The notes: generated by a model from the sequence alone, not told the origin. Shown: positions 36,422 to 45,435, numbered from the stretch's first letter. The stretch is DNA of 47,781 bases from Bacillus sp. AFS001701 (GCF_002559405.1 NZ_NTZO01000018.1:1-47781); one strand, 5' to 3'. Numbers and translations are program-made.

Positions 36422-36634
36422 TTAATCTTCTTTAACTTCTTCAAGTTTTCTATAAGATAATAAACCAGCATTAATTTCTTCTAATGCTTTTCCTACAAAT
36501 TTATCAGATACTGGTTTTTCAACACGAGTATCTTTATTTACTTGCATTTCGCGAGCACGCTTTGAAGCAACTGTTACTAGCGTATATTTTGAGTCTAATT
36601 TTGTTAATAAACGGTCAATCGAAGGATATAACAT
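36422..36634 (-). CDS. rpoZ: RNA polymerase omega subunit
   Basis: Small subunit that assists RNA polymerase assembly. The 70-residue protein has [28 protein letters not shown] and [13 protein letters not shown], all typical of omega. It begins 3 bp after gmk ends, a conserved pair. Confidence 0.96.
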   Translation of the reverse strand: MLYPSIDRLLTKLDSKYTLVTVASKRAREMQVNKDTRVEKPVSDKFVGKALEEINAGLLSYRKLEEVKED

Positions 36635-36637
36635 AGT

Positions 36638-37255
<618 letters not shown>

Positions 37256-37308
37256 TTATGACCCTACCCTTCTAATTCTAGACAGTTTAATTTATTAAAG
37301 GTCAATCT

Positions 37309-37337
37309 ATTGTCACTTCTTGTGTGTTTAGAGTCAA
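37309..37337 (-). promoter_or_regulatory. Predicted promoter for gmk-rpoZ
   Basis: Minus-strand -35 TTGACT (37332-37337), 17-bp spacer, -10-like GACAAT (37309-37314), in the gap where remA would be expected. Confidence 0.4.
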
Positions 37338-37410
37338 TTAATAAAAAATTAATTATTCTTCTACTTCACATTGTTACCGGACCTTTGCAACTATAAACAA
37401 ATCTTTTACA

Positions 37411-38280
37411 TTATTCAATATTTTGAACTTGCTCTCTAATTTTTTCAAGATTATTTTTAATTTCAACTACTTGTTTAGAAATATCTAATGAGTTTGCTTT
37501 AGAACCAATTGTATTCACTTCTCGATTCATTTCTTGTACGATAAAATCTAATTTTCGCCCAATTGATTCTTTTATTTGTAAAGTTTCATTAAATAATTCT
37601 AAATGACTAGATAGTCGAACTAATTCTTCAGATATGTCACATCGATCGGCAAATAGCATAATTTCTGTTAATAATCTTTGCTCATCAACCGCTGTTAATT
37701 CAACTTCCGCTAATTTCGATTGAAGTTTTTCACGATATGATTTCAAAACAAGAGGAGAATGAACAGTAATCTGTTTTTTACATTCCTCAATTGCTGTTAG
37801 TCTTTCTATTAAATCTTTTTTAAGTTGTCCACCTTCTTTGCACTTAACATCAAAAAATTGCTGACATGCATTTTCAGTAGTCGTTAATAATAATTCTTCA
37901 AAATTATCATTGATTTGTTCTACTTCACTTACTGTAGTAACTTCAGGTAGCTTTAATAAATCGATTGGATTATAAAAAGATTTATTTTGATCTTCACCTG
38001 AAAGATGTTCAATCGCATTTTTATATTGTTGAATTAAGCCTTCATCTATTTGTAATGTACGTTGTAATAAGCCCTCAATTGTAACAAAAACCTCTACTCG
38101 ACCTCGACTAGTATACTCAGCTACAATTTTCTTAATTGCATCTTCATATGCTAATAATTGCCTCGGCATTCGAACGATTGTCTCTAAGTATCGATGATTC
38201 ACTGCTTTCATTTCAATATGTATTTTGTACTGTTCATTTGACAAAATGGCTTTACCATATCCTGTCATACTTACGACCAT
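37411..38280 (-). CDS. yloC: YicC/YloC family endoribonuclease
   Basis: 289-residue member of the YicC/YloC family, whose E. coli member is an endoribonuclease acting on certain small RNAs. It begins MVVSMTGYGKA and has the C-terminal conserved segment GRKLDFIVQEMNREVNTIGSKAN. Between the two lies a helical, Glu/Lys-rich middle. ATG with SD GGAAGTGGA. It follows yloB with a terminator between. The substrate in Bacillus is not known from sequence. Confidence 0.93.
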   Translation of the reverse strand: MVVSMTGYGKAILSNEQYKIHIEMKAVNHRYLETIVRMPRQLLAYEDAIKKIVAEYTSRGRVEVFVTIEGLLQRTLQIDEGLIQQYKNAIEHLSGEDQNKSFYNPIDLLKLPEVTTVSEVEQINDNFEELLLTTTENACQQFFDVKCKEGGQLKKDLIERLTAIEECKKQITVHSPLVLKSYREKLQSKLAEVELTAVDEQRLLTEIMLFADRCDISEELVRLSSHLELFNETLQIKESIGRKLDFIVQEMNREVNTIGSKANSLDISKQVVEIKNNLEKIREQVQNIE

Positions 38281-38342
38281 TGTTCCACTTCCAATACACT
38301 AATTTTCTCTCTAATTTATTTCCCAAATTTCATTCGATATGT

Positions 38343-38380
38343 AAAAGAGAAAAGGTAATAGAGCATACCTCTACTACCTT
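38343..38380 (-). terminator. yloB terminator
   Basis: Imperfect 12-bp stem AAGGTAGTAGAG / CTCTATTACCTT (minus strand, 38352-38380) with a 5-nt loop and a TTCTCTTTT tail. Confidence 0.7.
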
Positions 38381-38427
38381 AAGGAATTATAACATATTTT
38401 AAATTGGTTATCCATTTTGTTCGTAAA

Positions 38428-41100
38428 TTATTTTTTCTTAGTAAATAATGCCCCTGCAAGCATAAAAGTTGGAATTGATGATAGCCCTCCAATTAAGATC
38501 CAATCTCTAGGCACGATCGGAATCGTTTTGAAAATAGGTTGTAATGGTGGGTAGTAAATAACAACAAGCATTAATAGCATTGAAACGATAACAGCACCAA
38601 TTAAATATAAATTTCCAAATACATTTCGATGGAAAATGGAACGTTCACTTCTACAATCAAATACATGAATTAATTGAGCTAAAACTAAAGTAGAGAATGC
38701 TACTGTTTGTGCGTATTCTAGTTGATTCGGATGTTGATTATATGAAATAATGAAGGCTAATAGTGTGACAAATCCTATTAAAAACCCTCTTGAAATAATT
38801 TTCCAACCTAATCCTCTGGCAAAAATACCTTCTGTTAATGAGCGAGGACTTCTTTTCATTACATCATCTTCAGCTGAATCAACACCTAATGCCATTGCAG
38901 GTAAACCATCAGTCACTAGATTTACCCATAGAATTTGTACTGGAACAAGAGGTAGTGGTAAAGCTAATAACATTGCAAACAACATAACCAAAATTTCACC
39001 AACATTTGAAGCTAATAAATAACGAATAAATTTACGAATATTACTATAAATATTGCGCCCTTCTTTAATTGCAGATTTGATTGTTGCAAAATTATCATCA
39101 AGTAATACTAATGATGAAGCTTCCTTTGCTACATCTGTACCAGTAATCCCCATTGAAATTCCAATATCAGCTGCTTTAATGGCTGGTGCATCATTTACGC
39201 CATCACCAGTCATTGCTACAATATGTCCATTCGCTTGAAGAGCTTTAACAATTTTTAATTTATGTTCAGGTGAAACGCGGGCAAATACAGCAGCATCTTC
39301 AACAAATTCCTGAATCTGCTCTACAGAAAGTGCATCTAATTCTTTTCCTTCTACTACTCTACCGTTATCTCTTAAGATTCCTAGTTTTCTAGCAATGCTA
39401 GAAGCTGTTAACTTATGATCACCAGTAATCATAACCGTCCTAATACCAGCTTCTTTACATTCTTGAACAGCTTGTGCAACTTCTGCTCTTGGTGGATCAA
39501 TCATCCCTTGTAAACCAATAAAAGTTAAATTGCTTTCGAGATCCCTTTCATCAATGATCGAATTTGGATTTAATGGTTTAAAAGCAATCGCAATTGTACG
39601 AAGTGCATTATTTGCATAAGTTTCAATTGTACTTTCCACTGAGTTTTGTCTAAACGTATTTAATTGTTCTTCTCTTTCATGCCATAAAATTGTATTACAT
39701 TTTGAAAGTAAGACGTCTGGTGCACCCTTTGTAATCACAAATTGCTCACCTGATCGATTTTTTACAACGACAGACATCATTTTCCGTGTACTATCAAAAG
39801 GAAGCTCATGTATTCTAGTAAAATTCGAATTTACATATTCACGGTCAATCCCAGCTTTATAACCTGCAACAACAATTGCACCTTCAGTAGGATCACCATC
39901 TAGTACGATTTCTTTTTTCTTTTGTATTAATTGTGCATCACTACAAATAGATCCGAATACAAGAGTTTGAAATAATTGTTTATTTAAAGTTGGATTAATT
40001 GTTCTCTCTTTATTCGTAAATTCTCCATCGATTGCATATCCGTTTCCAGAAACTTCATAACTAGATCCGCCCGACCAAATATTTGTAACAGTCATTTTAT
40101 TTTCTGTCATAGTCCCTGTTTTATCTGAACAAATGACTGAAGCACACCCTAATGTTTCAACCGCTTGAAGCTTTCGAACGATTGCTTTCTTTTTAATCAT
40201 CCGTTGCACACCAAGTGATAAAGCAACCGTTACAATTGCTGGCAACCCTTCTGGAATCGCAGCAACTGCAAGTGACACACCCGCTAAAAACATATGATAT
40301 AATTCATTTCCTTGATAAACACCAATAAATACAACTAAAGCTGTTAAAAACAATGCTAAAATAATCAATATCTTCCCTAATTGTTCTAATCGTCTTTGTA
40401 AAGGTGTAACAATGGTTTCTGTATTTTGAAGTAAATTCGCAATTTGCCCCATTGCTGTTTTCATTCCTGTTGATACGACAACACCTTTACCATTTCCACG
40501 CGTAACGAGTGTTCCCATAAAGCCCATATTATCTTGATCACCAATACCAATATCATCGGCCTGAATTGATTCAAATCTTTTTTGAACCGGAACAGATTCA
40601 CCTGTTAGCGCTGATTCTTCTATGTATAAACTTGATGCTTCGATTATGCGAATATCAGCACCAATCCGATCGCCACTTGAAAACTTAATAATATCCCCAA
40701 CAACTAAATCTTTTGAAGGGAGCTTTACAAATTGCCCATCACGCAAAACATTTACTTGTGGAGCAGCCAATTCTTTCAAAGCTTCTAATGATCTCTCTGC
40801 CTTAGCTTCTTGAAAATAACCTAAAATCCCGTTAATTAATACAATTGCCATTATAGCAACTGCATCTACTACTTCCTTTAAAAAGATTGATATTATCGTT
40901 GCTCCTAGTAGTACAAATACCATAAAATCATTAAACTGATTCAAAAATAAAACGAGTTTGGAAGTTTTCTCTGATTCTCTTAATTCATTTGCCCCAAAAG
41001 TTGCTCGCCTTTTCTTTACCTCCTCATCAGTTAAACCGGAGGAAATATTTGTATTCGTTACTTGCACGACTTCTTCCGCTCTCATCCGATAAAAATTCAT
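38428..41100 (-). CDS. yloB: P-type Ca2+-transporting ATPase (YloB)
   Basis: SERCA-like P2A ATPase that exports calcium; B. subtilis YloB is made during sporulation and affects spore resistance. The protein has ten predicted membrane helices, TGES, PEGL in helix M4, the phosphorylation motif SDKTGTMT (Asp326), KGAP, MITGD and TGDGVNDAP. M5-M6 features (NVGEILVMLF, LVTDGLPA) fit a Ca2+ pump. Start placed at ATG 41100 (890 residues, MNFYRM), aligning with B. subtilis YloB and 9 nt after AGGGGTG; a GTG at 41112 lies within the SD. The leader has overlapping hairpins. Confidence 0.95.
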   Translation of the reverse strand: MNFYRMRAEEVVQVTNTNISSGLTDEEVKKRRATFGANELRESEKTSKLVLFLNQFNDFMVFVLLGATIISIFLKEVVDAVAIMAIVLINGILGYFQEAKAERSLEALKELAAPQVNVLRDGQFVKLPSKDLVVGDIIKFSSGDRIGADIRIIEASSLYIEESALTGESVPVQKRFESIQADDIGIGDQDNMGFMGTLVTRGNGKGVVVSTGMKTAMGQIANLLQNTETIVTPLQRRLEQLGKILIILALFLTALVVFIGVYQGNELYHMFLAGVSLAVAAIPEGLPAIVTVALSLGVQRMIKKKAIVRKLQAVETLGCASVICSDKTGTMTENKMTVTNIWSGGSSYEVSGNGYAIDGEFTNKERTINPTLNKQLFQTLVFGSICSDAQLIQKKKEIVLDGDPTEGAIVVAGYKAGIDREYVNSNFTRIHELPFDSTRKMMSVVVKNRSGEQFVITKGAPDVLLSKCNTILWHEREEQLNTFRQNSVESTIETYANNALRTIAIAFKPLNPNSIIDERDLESNLTFIGLQGMIDPPRAEVAQAVQECKEAGIRTVMITGDHKLTASSIARKLGILRDNGRVVEGKELDALSVEQIQEFVEDAAVFARVSPEHKLKIVKALQANGHIVAMTGDGVNDAPAIKAADIGISMGITGTDVAKEASSLVLLDDNFATIKSAIKEGRNIYSNIRKFIRYLLASNVGEILVMLFAMLLALPLPLVPVQILWVNLVTDGLPAMALGVDSAEDDVMKRSPRSLTEGIFARGLGWKIISRGFLIGFVTLLAFIISYNQHPNQLEYAQTVAFSTLVLAQLIHVFDCRSERSIFHRNVFGNLYLIGAVIVSMLLMLVVIYYPPLQPIFKTIPIVPRDWILIGGLSSIPTFMLAGALFTKKK

Positions 41101-41113
41101 ACCCGCGTTCACC

Positions 41114-41148
41114 CCTAATTAAACATTAGGTAAGTTGTCCCCCTTACC
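41114..41148 (-). promoter_or_regulatory. Overlapping hairpins in the yloB leader
   Basis: Minus strand: GGTAAG-N8-CTTACC (41129-41148) is followed by CCTAAT-N5-ATTAGG (41114-41130). The two stems share two bases and cannot both form fully. The second includes part of the yloB SD, so it could hide it. Confidence 0.35.
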
Positions 41149-41448
41149 TCTCATACAAAGCATATTCAGACTCGTCCAAATAAATGATATAATGATGAAA
41201 ATAAATCTAGCTTTTAACCAACTAGAACTGTGACAAGACCAATCAAGATATTGTATGATTGAGTTCCATGAGAAATTTCTTGATTGTTTATTTAATGAAT
41301 ATGAGCAAGTTTAAGAATTATGTTGATTAGAGAAATATATTGAGTGTAATTAGAAGTTAATTGGAACTTTAGGATCGTAATTAGAGGGAAAACTTAAAAA
41401 TACGGTTACGGTTGTATGGTCTTTTAAAGTTTATTATTAAATTTAAAA

Positions 41449-41530
41449 GCTCAAGACCCCACAGGAACGAGGAAGCTCAAGAATTCCGCTCCATGGAAAG
41501 CGAGCACTCTAAAAGTGGAAATCAACGTTC
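41449..41530 (+). repeat. Degenerate Bacillus-type intergenic repeat, family A copy 2
   Basis: Contains CTCAAGACCCCACAGGAACG, GGAAGCTC, TCCGCTCCATGGAAAGCGAG and AGTGGAAATCAACG. This is a decayed form of a repeat I know from many Bacillus genomes, with a core like CCGCGGAAAGCGAGCACCTG followed by GAGCGGAAATCAACG. It lies in the 541-bp gap between yloB and rqcH; apart from this, the yloB leader and a possible rqcH -10, I see nothing in that gap. Confidence 0.6.
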
Positions 41531-41594
41531 TATTTTCCATTGATATTGGTTCACATTTAATAACCTCATCATTTTATTGATAATGATAAAAAGT

Positions 41595-41600
41595 TATAAT
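41595..41600 (+). promoter_or_regulatory. Possible -10 element of rqcH
   Basis: TATAAT 41 bp before the rqcH ATG; upstream T-rich sequence gives only a weak -35. Confidence 0.3.
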
Positions 41601-41641
41601 TTTTTTAAAAATAGTGTTTTAAAGAGTAGGACGTGATACAT

Positions 41642-43342
41642 ATGTCTTTTGACGGACTTTTTACAGGAGCTATGACAAACGAAGTAGCTTCTAAACTAAC
41701 AACTGGAAGAATATCAAAAATTGTACAACCAAGTAACTATGAAGTACTACTTACTGTAAGAGCAAATGGTGCCAATTATAAACTAATAATAAGCGCTCAC
41801 CCTAGTTACGCAAGATTCCATTTTACAAATCAAAACTACGATACTCCATCTGAACCATCAATGTTTACAATGCTTTTAAGAAAACATTTAAATGGTGGGA
41901 TCATTGAAAGCATTACACAGTTAGAACACGAACGAATCGTTAACATTAAAGTTCGTAGTAGAAATGAAATTGGTGATGAACAATACCGAACATTGATCAT
42001 TGAATTAATGGGTAGACATAGTAATATCCTTTTAATTGATGAAGAAAGACAAATAATATTAGATAGTATAAAGCATGTACCAATGGCTGTTAATCGTCAT
42101 CGAATAGTACAACCCGGTGCTACTTATATTTCTCCTCCTAATCAAGAAAAACATGATCCATTTCAGGTCACTTCCAAGGAGGAGTTTAATCAAATTATTA
42201 CTCATAGTGATCAATCACCATCCGAAGCAATTGTTCAACATTTCTCCGGAATCTCTCCATTACTCGCAAATGAAATTGTCTTTAATGGAAAAGAAGATGT
42301 GTATAATTCATTTAAAACAATAATGAGTGAAATACAATTAAAAAAGTTTACTCCTACACTTTTCCGTTTTGAATCGAGAGAAATGTTTTATTTCATAACT
42401 TTATCTCATTTACAAGCCGAACAAACTGTTTTCGACAGCTTAAGTGAGCTGTTAGATGTTTATTACTTTGGTAAAGCTGAACGTGACCGTGTAAAACAAC
42501 AAAGCGGAGATTTAGAAAAACTGTTACAAAATGAACTAACAAAAAATAAGAAAAAAATTAAAAAGTTACACAAAAGTCTTGAAGATACTGATAAAGCAGA
42601 TAAAATTCAGTTACAAGGCGAATTACTTACTGCAAATATGTTTGCATTACAAAAAGGTATGAAAGAAATTGAAGTAATTAATTACTATGACGAAAATGGT
42701 GCAACAATGGTCATTCCTTTATCGCCATTAAAAACACCTTCTGAAAATGCACAAGCTTATTTCACCAAATATACTAAGCTTAAAAATTCAGTCGCACATA
42801 TTAAAGAACAAATTAAATTAACGAAAGAAGAAAATGATTATTTAGAAACAGTTATACAGCAAATCGAGTCTGCTTCACCACGTGATTTAGAAGAAATTAG
42901 AGAAGAGCTTGTGGAGACGGGTTATATAAGAAAGAAAAAATCGAAAAAAGCCCAAAAGTCTAATAAACAAAAAGTTACATTAGATGAATATATCTCTACT
43001 ACTGGTGAACAATTATTAGTCGGTAAAAATAATAAACAAAATGATTATTTAACAAATAAACTTGCGAGTAGAGACGAGCTTTGGTTTCATACAAAAGATA
43101 TCCCGGGTTCCCATGTTGTCATTCGTGCTAAGGATCCTAGTGAAACTGCGATAAAAGAAGCAGCTATTATCGCTGCATATTTTAGTAAAGCACGTCAATC
43201 AAGCTCGGTCCCTGTTGATTACACAGAAATTCGCCATGTAAAAAAACCAAATGGTTCCAAACCAGGTTTTGTTATATACGAACAAAACAATACAGTTTAT
43301 GTAACACCTGATGAAGAACTTGTTTTAAAATTGAAGAAATAA
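41642..43342 (+). CDS. rqcH: Ribosome quality control factor RqcH (NFACT family, YloA)
   Basis: Binds obstructed 50S subunits and recruits alanyl-tRNA to add C-terminal alanine tails that mark stalled peptides for ClpXP. Older annotation calls it a fibronectin-binding protein. The 566-residue protein has an NFACT-N domain (MSFDGLFTGAMTNEV, LISAHPSYARFHF), helix-hairpin-helix and coiled-coil middle (about 290-420) and C-terminal NFACT-R (QLLVGKNNKQNDYLTNKLA, ELWFHTKDIPGSHVVIR). ATG 41642 fits the family start; GTG 41633 is too close to AGG. Position 97-98 is Glu-Arg instead of the Asp-Arg of B. subtilis. Confidence 0.95.
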   Translation: MSFDGLFTGAMTNEVASKLTTGRISKIVQPSNYEVLLTVRANGANYKLIISAHPSYARFHFTNQNYDTPSEPSMFTMLLRKHLNGGIIESITQLEHERIVNIKVRSRNEIGDEQYRTLIIELMGRHSNILLIDEERQIILDSIKHVPMAVNRHRIVQPGATYISPPNQEKHDPFQVTSKEEFNQIITHSDQSPSEAIVQHFSGISPLLANEIVFNGKEDVYNSFKTIMSEIQLKKFTPTLFRFESREMFYFITLSHLQAEQTVFDSLSELLDVYYFGKAERDRVKQQSGDLEKLLQNELTKNKKKIKKLHKSLEDTDKADKIQLQGELLTANMFALQKGMKEIEVINYYDENGATMVIPLSPLKTPSENAQAYFTKYTKLKNSVAHIKEQIKLTKEENDYLETVIQQIESASPRDLEEIREELVETGYIRKKKSKKAQKSNKQKVTLDEYISTTGEQLLVGKNNKQNDYLTNKLASRDELWFHTKDIPGSHVVIRAKDPSETAIKEAAIIAAYFSKARQSSSVPVDYTEIRHVKKPNGSKPGFVIYEQNNTVYVTPDEELVLKLKK

Positions 43343-43373
43343 AAAAATGGTGCCTATAAAGGGCACCATTTTT
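43343..43373. terminator. Bidirectional terminator between rqcH and the 61-residue membrane protein gene
   Basis: Stem AAAAATGGTGCC / GGCACCATTTTT with a TATAAAG loop; T runs on both strands allow use by the convergent gene too. Confidence 0.85.
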
Positions 43374-43410
43374 ACTTATATACCTTAGAATATGGAAAAT
43401 ACAAGCATAG

Positions 43411-43454
43411 TTCTATTAAGTTAAATATAGCTCCTTTAATTCTACTAAGCTAAA
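43411..43454 (+). repeat. Imperfect 15-bp direct repeat
   Basis: TTCTATTAAGTTAAA (43411-43425) and TTCTACTAAGCTAAA (43440-43454) match at 13 of 15 positions, 29 bp apart, just after the stop codon of the small membrane protein gene. Function unknown. Confidence 0.4.
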
Positions 43455-43455
43455 A

Positions 43456-43641
43456 CTATTTTACTTTTTCATTTTTACTACTTAGAAATGATCCTGAAAA
43501 TAGTACAAGTCCTACGCAAAATCCAACAATTAAATTCGAGAAAATCTCATCTTCTCTTATATATTTAATGATTAAATAAGCAGCAAAAAATAGCATCGTA
43601 ATGACGCCAAAATACTTTAATACATCCCTTATTTTAACCAA
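43456..43641 (-). CDS. Small two-helix membrane protein of unknown function
   Basis: I do not recognise this 61-residue protein. It starts MVKIRDVLKYFG, has two hydrophobic segments (about 12-26 and 37-53) separated by the charged KYIREDEIF, and ends in a short Lys/Glu-rich tail (SSKNEKVK). The start is TTG at 43641 with a strong SD GGGGAGG 10 nt upstream, good evidence that it is translated. It converges with rqcH and lies downstream of murI on the same strand, but the murI terminator separates them. Confidence 0.7.
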   Translation of the reverse strand: MVKIRDVLKYFGVITMLFFAAYLIIKYIREDEIFSNLIVGFCVGLVLFSGSFLSSKNEKVK

Positions 43642-43740
43642 TTATACTCAACCTCCCCTATTAATAGAAAAAGTTTTCAAAAAGTTTGCCTTTAACACTA
43701 TTCGAGAATATACAATATTAGTCCTGTATTTAAACATAAT

Positions 43741-43769
43741 AAAAAAGATAAGCTAAAATTTAGCTTATC
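43741..43769 (-). terminator. murI terminator
   Basis: 11-bp perfect stem GATAAGCTAAA / TTTAGCTTATC (43747-43769) with one base between the arms on the DNA, followed by six Ts on the minus strand. Confidence 0.85.
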
Positions 43770-43771
43770 TC

Positions 43772-44545
43772 TTATCTTTCATTTTGCAAGTAGCTTAACG
43801 CCTGTTTTGTCTTCTCAATATATTCTATGTCATTATTTGAACACATAAATTTGACATTTGTTTGACCAGTTTCATTTAATTGGCCATTTTCTCCAAGAAG
43901 TTGGATTAATCTTTTTACAGTACCATTACTTCCATCAACAATTTGTACACCTTCAGGTAAAATCTTTTTTAAGATGTTTTTATAAAATGGATAATGAGTA
44001 CAACCTAAAACAATTGTTCCATATTGCTCAATATTAAATAATGAAAGTTTACTTTTAAAATAATCGATCATAAAATCTTCATCAAAATTTAATTCCTCAC
44101 AATAATGAACAAGCTCTGGTAAAGGCAATGAATCGACAATACTTAGATCGTCCACCCTCGATATAAGTTCATTATACTTTGTTTGCTTTAATGTAAGTGG
44201 AGTCGCAAAAACTAATACTCTCTTTCCAGTTGTTCTGTTCATTTCAACTGCTGGTTTTACAGCCGGTTCCATACCGATAATCGGAAAATCATACAATTCT
44301 CTCAATTCATTTACAGCAATACTAGTCGCCGTATTACATGCAATTACAAGAGCTTTTACATCTTCTTTAATAATCATTTCAACAGACTTTTTTACAAATG
44401 CACTTACTTCTTCCTTCGACTTTGTACCATAAGGAACGTGAAGAGTATCAGCAAAATATAAAAAATCTTCATTTGGTATTTTTTTCAGTGCCTCATTTAA
44501 GACAGTTAACCCACCAATTCCTGAGTCAAAAAAAGCTATTCTCAT
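43772..44545 (-). CDS. murI: Glutamate racemase (YrpC-like)
   Basis: Makes D-glutamate for peptidoglycan. The 257-residue protein has FFDSGIGGLTVL, ADTLHVPYGTKSKEEV, and the two catalytic cysteines in VIACNTATS (Cys70) and VLGCTHYPF (Cys182). The wording of the motifs (ADTLHVPYG, ATPLTLKQTKY) is closer to the secondary B. subtilis isozyme YrpC than to RacE as I recall them, so a second racemase may exist elsewhere. SD AGGTG precedes the ATG. It stands alone between two terminator-bounded units. Confidence 0.93.
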   Translation of the reverse strand: MRIAFFDSGIGGLTVLNEALKKIPNEDFLYFADTLHVPYGTKSKEEVSAFVKKSVEMIIKEDVKALVIACNTATSIAVNELRELYDFPIIGMEPAVKPAVEMNRTTGKRVLVFATPLTLKQTKYNELISRVDDLSIVDSLPLPELVHYCEELNFDEDFMIDYFKSKLSLFNIEQYGTIVLGCTHYPFYKNILKKILPEGVQIVDGSNGTVKRLIQLLGENGQLNETGQTNVKFMCSNNDIEYIEKTKQALSYLQNER

Positions 44546-44561
44546 TTCAATTCACCTAATA

Positions 44562-44589
44562 ATTATAATTTAATGAAGTCATTTGTGAA
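44562..44589 (-). promoter_or_regulatory. Predicted SigA promoter for murI
   Basis: Minus-strand -35 TTCACA (44584-44589), 16-bp spacer, -10 TATAAT (44562-44567), close to the murI SD. The rest of the gap up to 44810 holds only a weak stem-loop GAAATGA / TCATTTC at 44711-44732. Confidence 0.5.
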
Positions 44590-44812
44590 AGTGTCTACAA
44601 ATTCAACAGAGACAAACTTTTACAAATATATAATACTAAATTAACCTAATTATGGATGAATGTAAACTTTTCAGAAAATAGTTAACTCTGCGGTCGATTA
44701 TTTTAAAAATGAAATGAAAAGCTTCTCATTTCGTGTTTCCTACTTATGGTACGATTTACTTCACTTTGTTGCCTGTAGTCCTCTTTTCACCTAATCCTAA
44801 AATAATGATTTT

Positions 44813-44852
44813 ATATTGTTGAATTAGAAACAATATTTTATATAATATTGTT
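44813..44852 (+). promoter_or_regulatory. marR promoter with three operator half-sites
   Basis: -35 TTGAAT (44819-44824), 16-bp spacer, -10 TATAAT (44841-44846). The perfect 9-6-9 inverted repeat AACAATATT / AATATTGTT (44829-44837 and 44844-44852) covers the -10. A further half-site ATATTGTT (44813-44820) overlaps the -35 and pairs with the middle half-site. This is a typical layout for MarR autorepression. Confidence 0.7.
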
Positions 44853-44880
44853 AATGGACCAACGGGTGGGAGGATTGACC

Positions 44881-45360
44881 ATGAACAAAGAAGAACAGCT
44901 TATAATGGGCTTCAGGGACGTATTTAACAAAATGGTTTGGCTTAATAAGTTTAAGATGGAAGAGGCTCTTAAGGGGTATCAATCTTCTGAAGTACATTGT
45001 ATCGAATACATTGGAAAAAATGTAGATTCCAACGTGACCAAACTCGCTGATTCTTTATATATGACAAGAGGTGCCATTACTAAAATAACGAAGAAGCTAA
45101 TAAATAAAGGACTGATTGAAAGCTATCAGAAACCGGATAATAAGAAAGAAATTTATTTTAGACTTACTGAACAAGGAAAAGTAATAGACAATATCCATGA
45201 AGAGCTACATAAAAAGTTCCGAGAGCGCGATCAAGCAGTATTTGATCAAATAACCGAAGAACAATTCGACAGTATGCTTAACTTCGTGAACAATTATTGT
45301 AATCATTTAGATGCAGAAATAAAGAAACAAGGTATCGATATAGATCGTAAACCGGAATAA
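44881..45360 (+). CDS. MarR family transcriptional regulator
   Basis: 159-residue winged-helix regulator. The DNA-binding part is DSNVTKLADSLYMTRGAITK followed by KKLINKGLIESYQKPDNKKEIYFRLTEQG (wing). N- and C-terminal helices form the dimer. Start at ATG 44881, with GGGAGG 7 nt upstream; an upstream in-frame extension begins inside the operator. The gene has its own terminator and precedes an MFS efflux pump on the same strand, the usual arrangement of a MarR drug sensor and its target. The ligand cannot be told from sequence. Confidence 0.92.
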   Translation: MNKEEQLIMGFRDVFNKMVWLNKFKMEEALKGYQSSEVHCIEYIGKNVDSNVTKLADSLYMTRGAITKITKKLINKGLIESYQKPDNKKEIYFRLTEQGKVIDNIHEELHKKFRERDQAVFDQITEEQFDSMLNFVNNYCNHLDAEIKKQGIDIDRKPE

Positions 45361-45383
45361 ATTTGAATAATAAAGATTCACTT

Positions 45384-45420
45384 GCAGCCAAAGCCCTATC
45401 AGAGGATTGGCTGCTTTTTT
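45384..45420 (+). terminator. marR terminator
   Basis: 8-bp stem GCAGCCAA / TTGGCTGC followed by six Ts, 23 bp after the marR stop. Confidence 0.85.
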
Positions 45421-45435
45421 TATCCTCAATTATTA

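Noticed and set aside
41582-41598. Fur-box-like GATAATGATAA before rqcH
   Set aside because: Only the first half resembles the 7-1-7 Fur motif; the second half is A-rich and does not complete the inverted repeat.
41642-43342. Annotation of this gene as a fibronectin-binding virulence factor
   Set aside because: NFACT-N and NFACT-R architecture matches RqcH/Rqc2; the fibronectin-binding name is a historical label for the same family.
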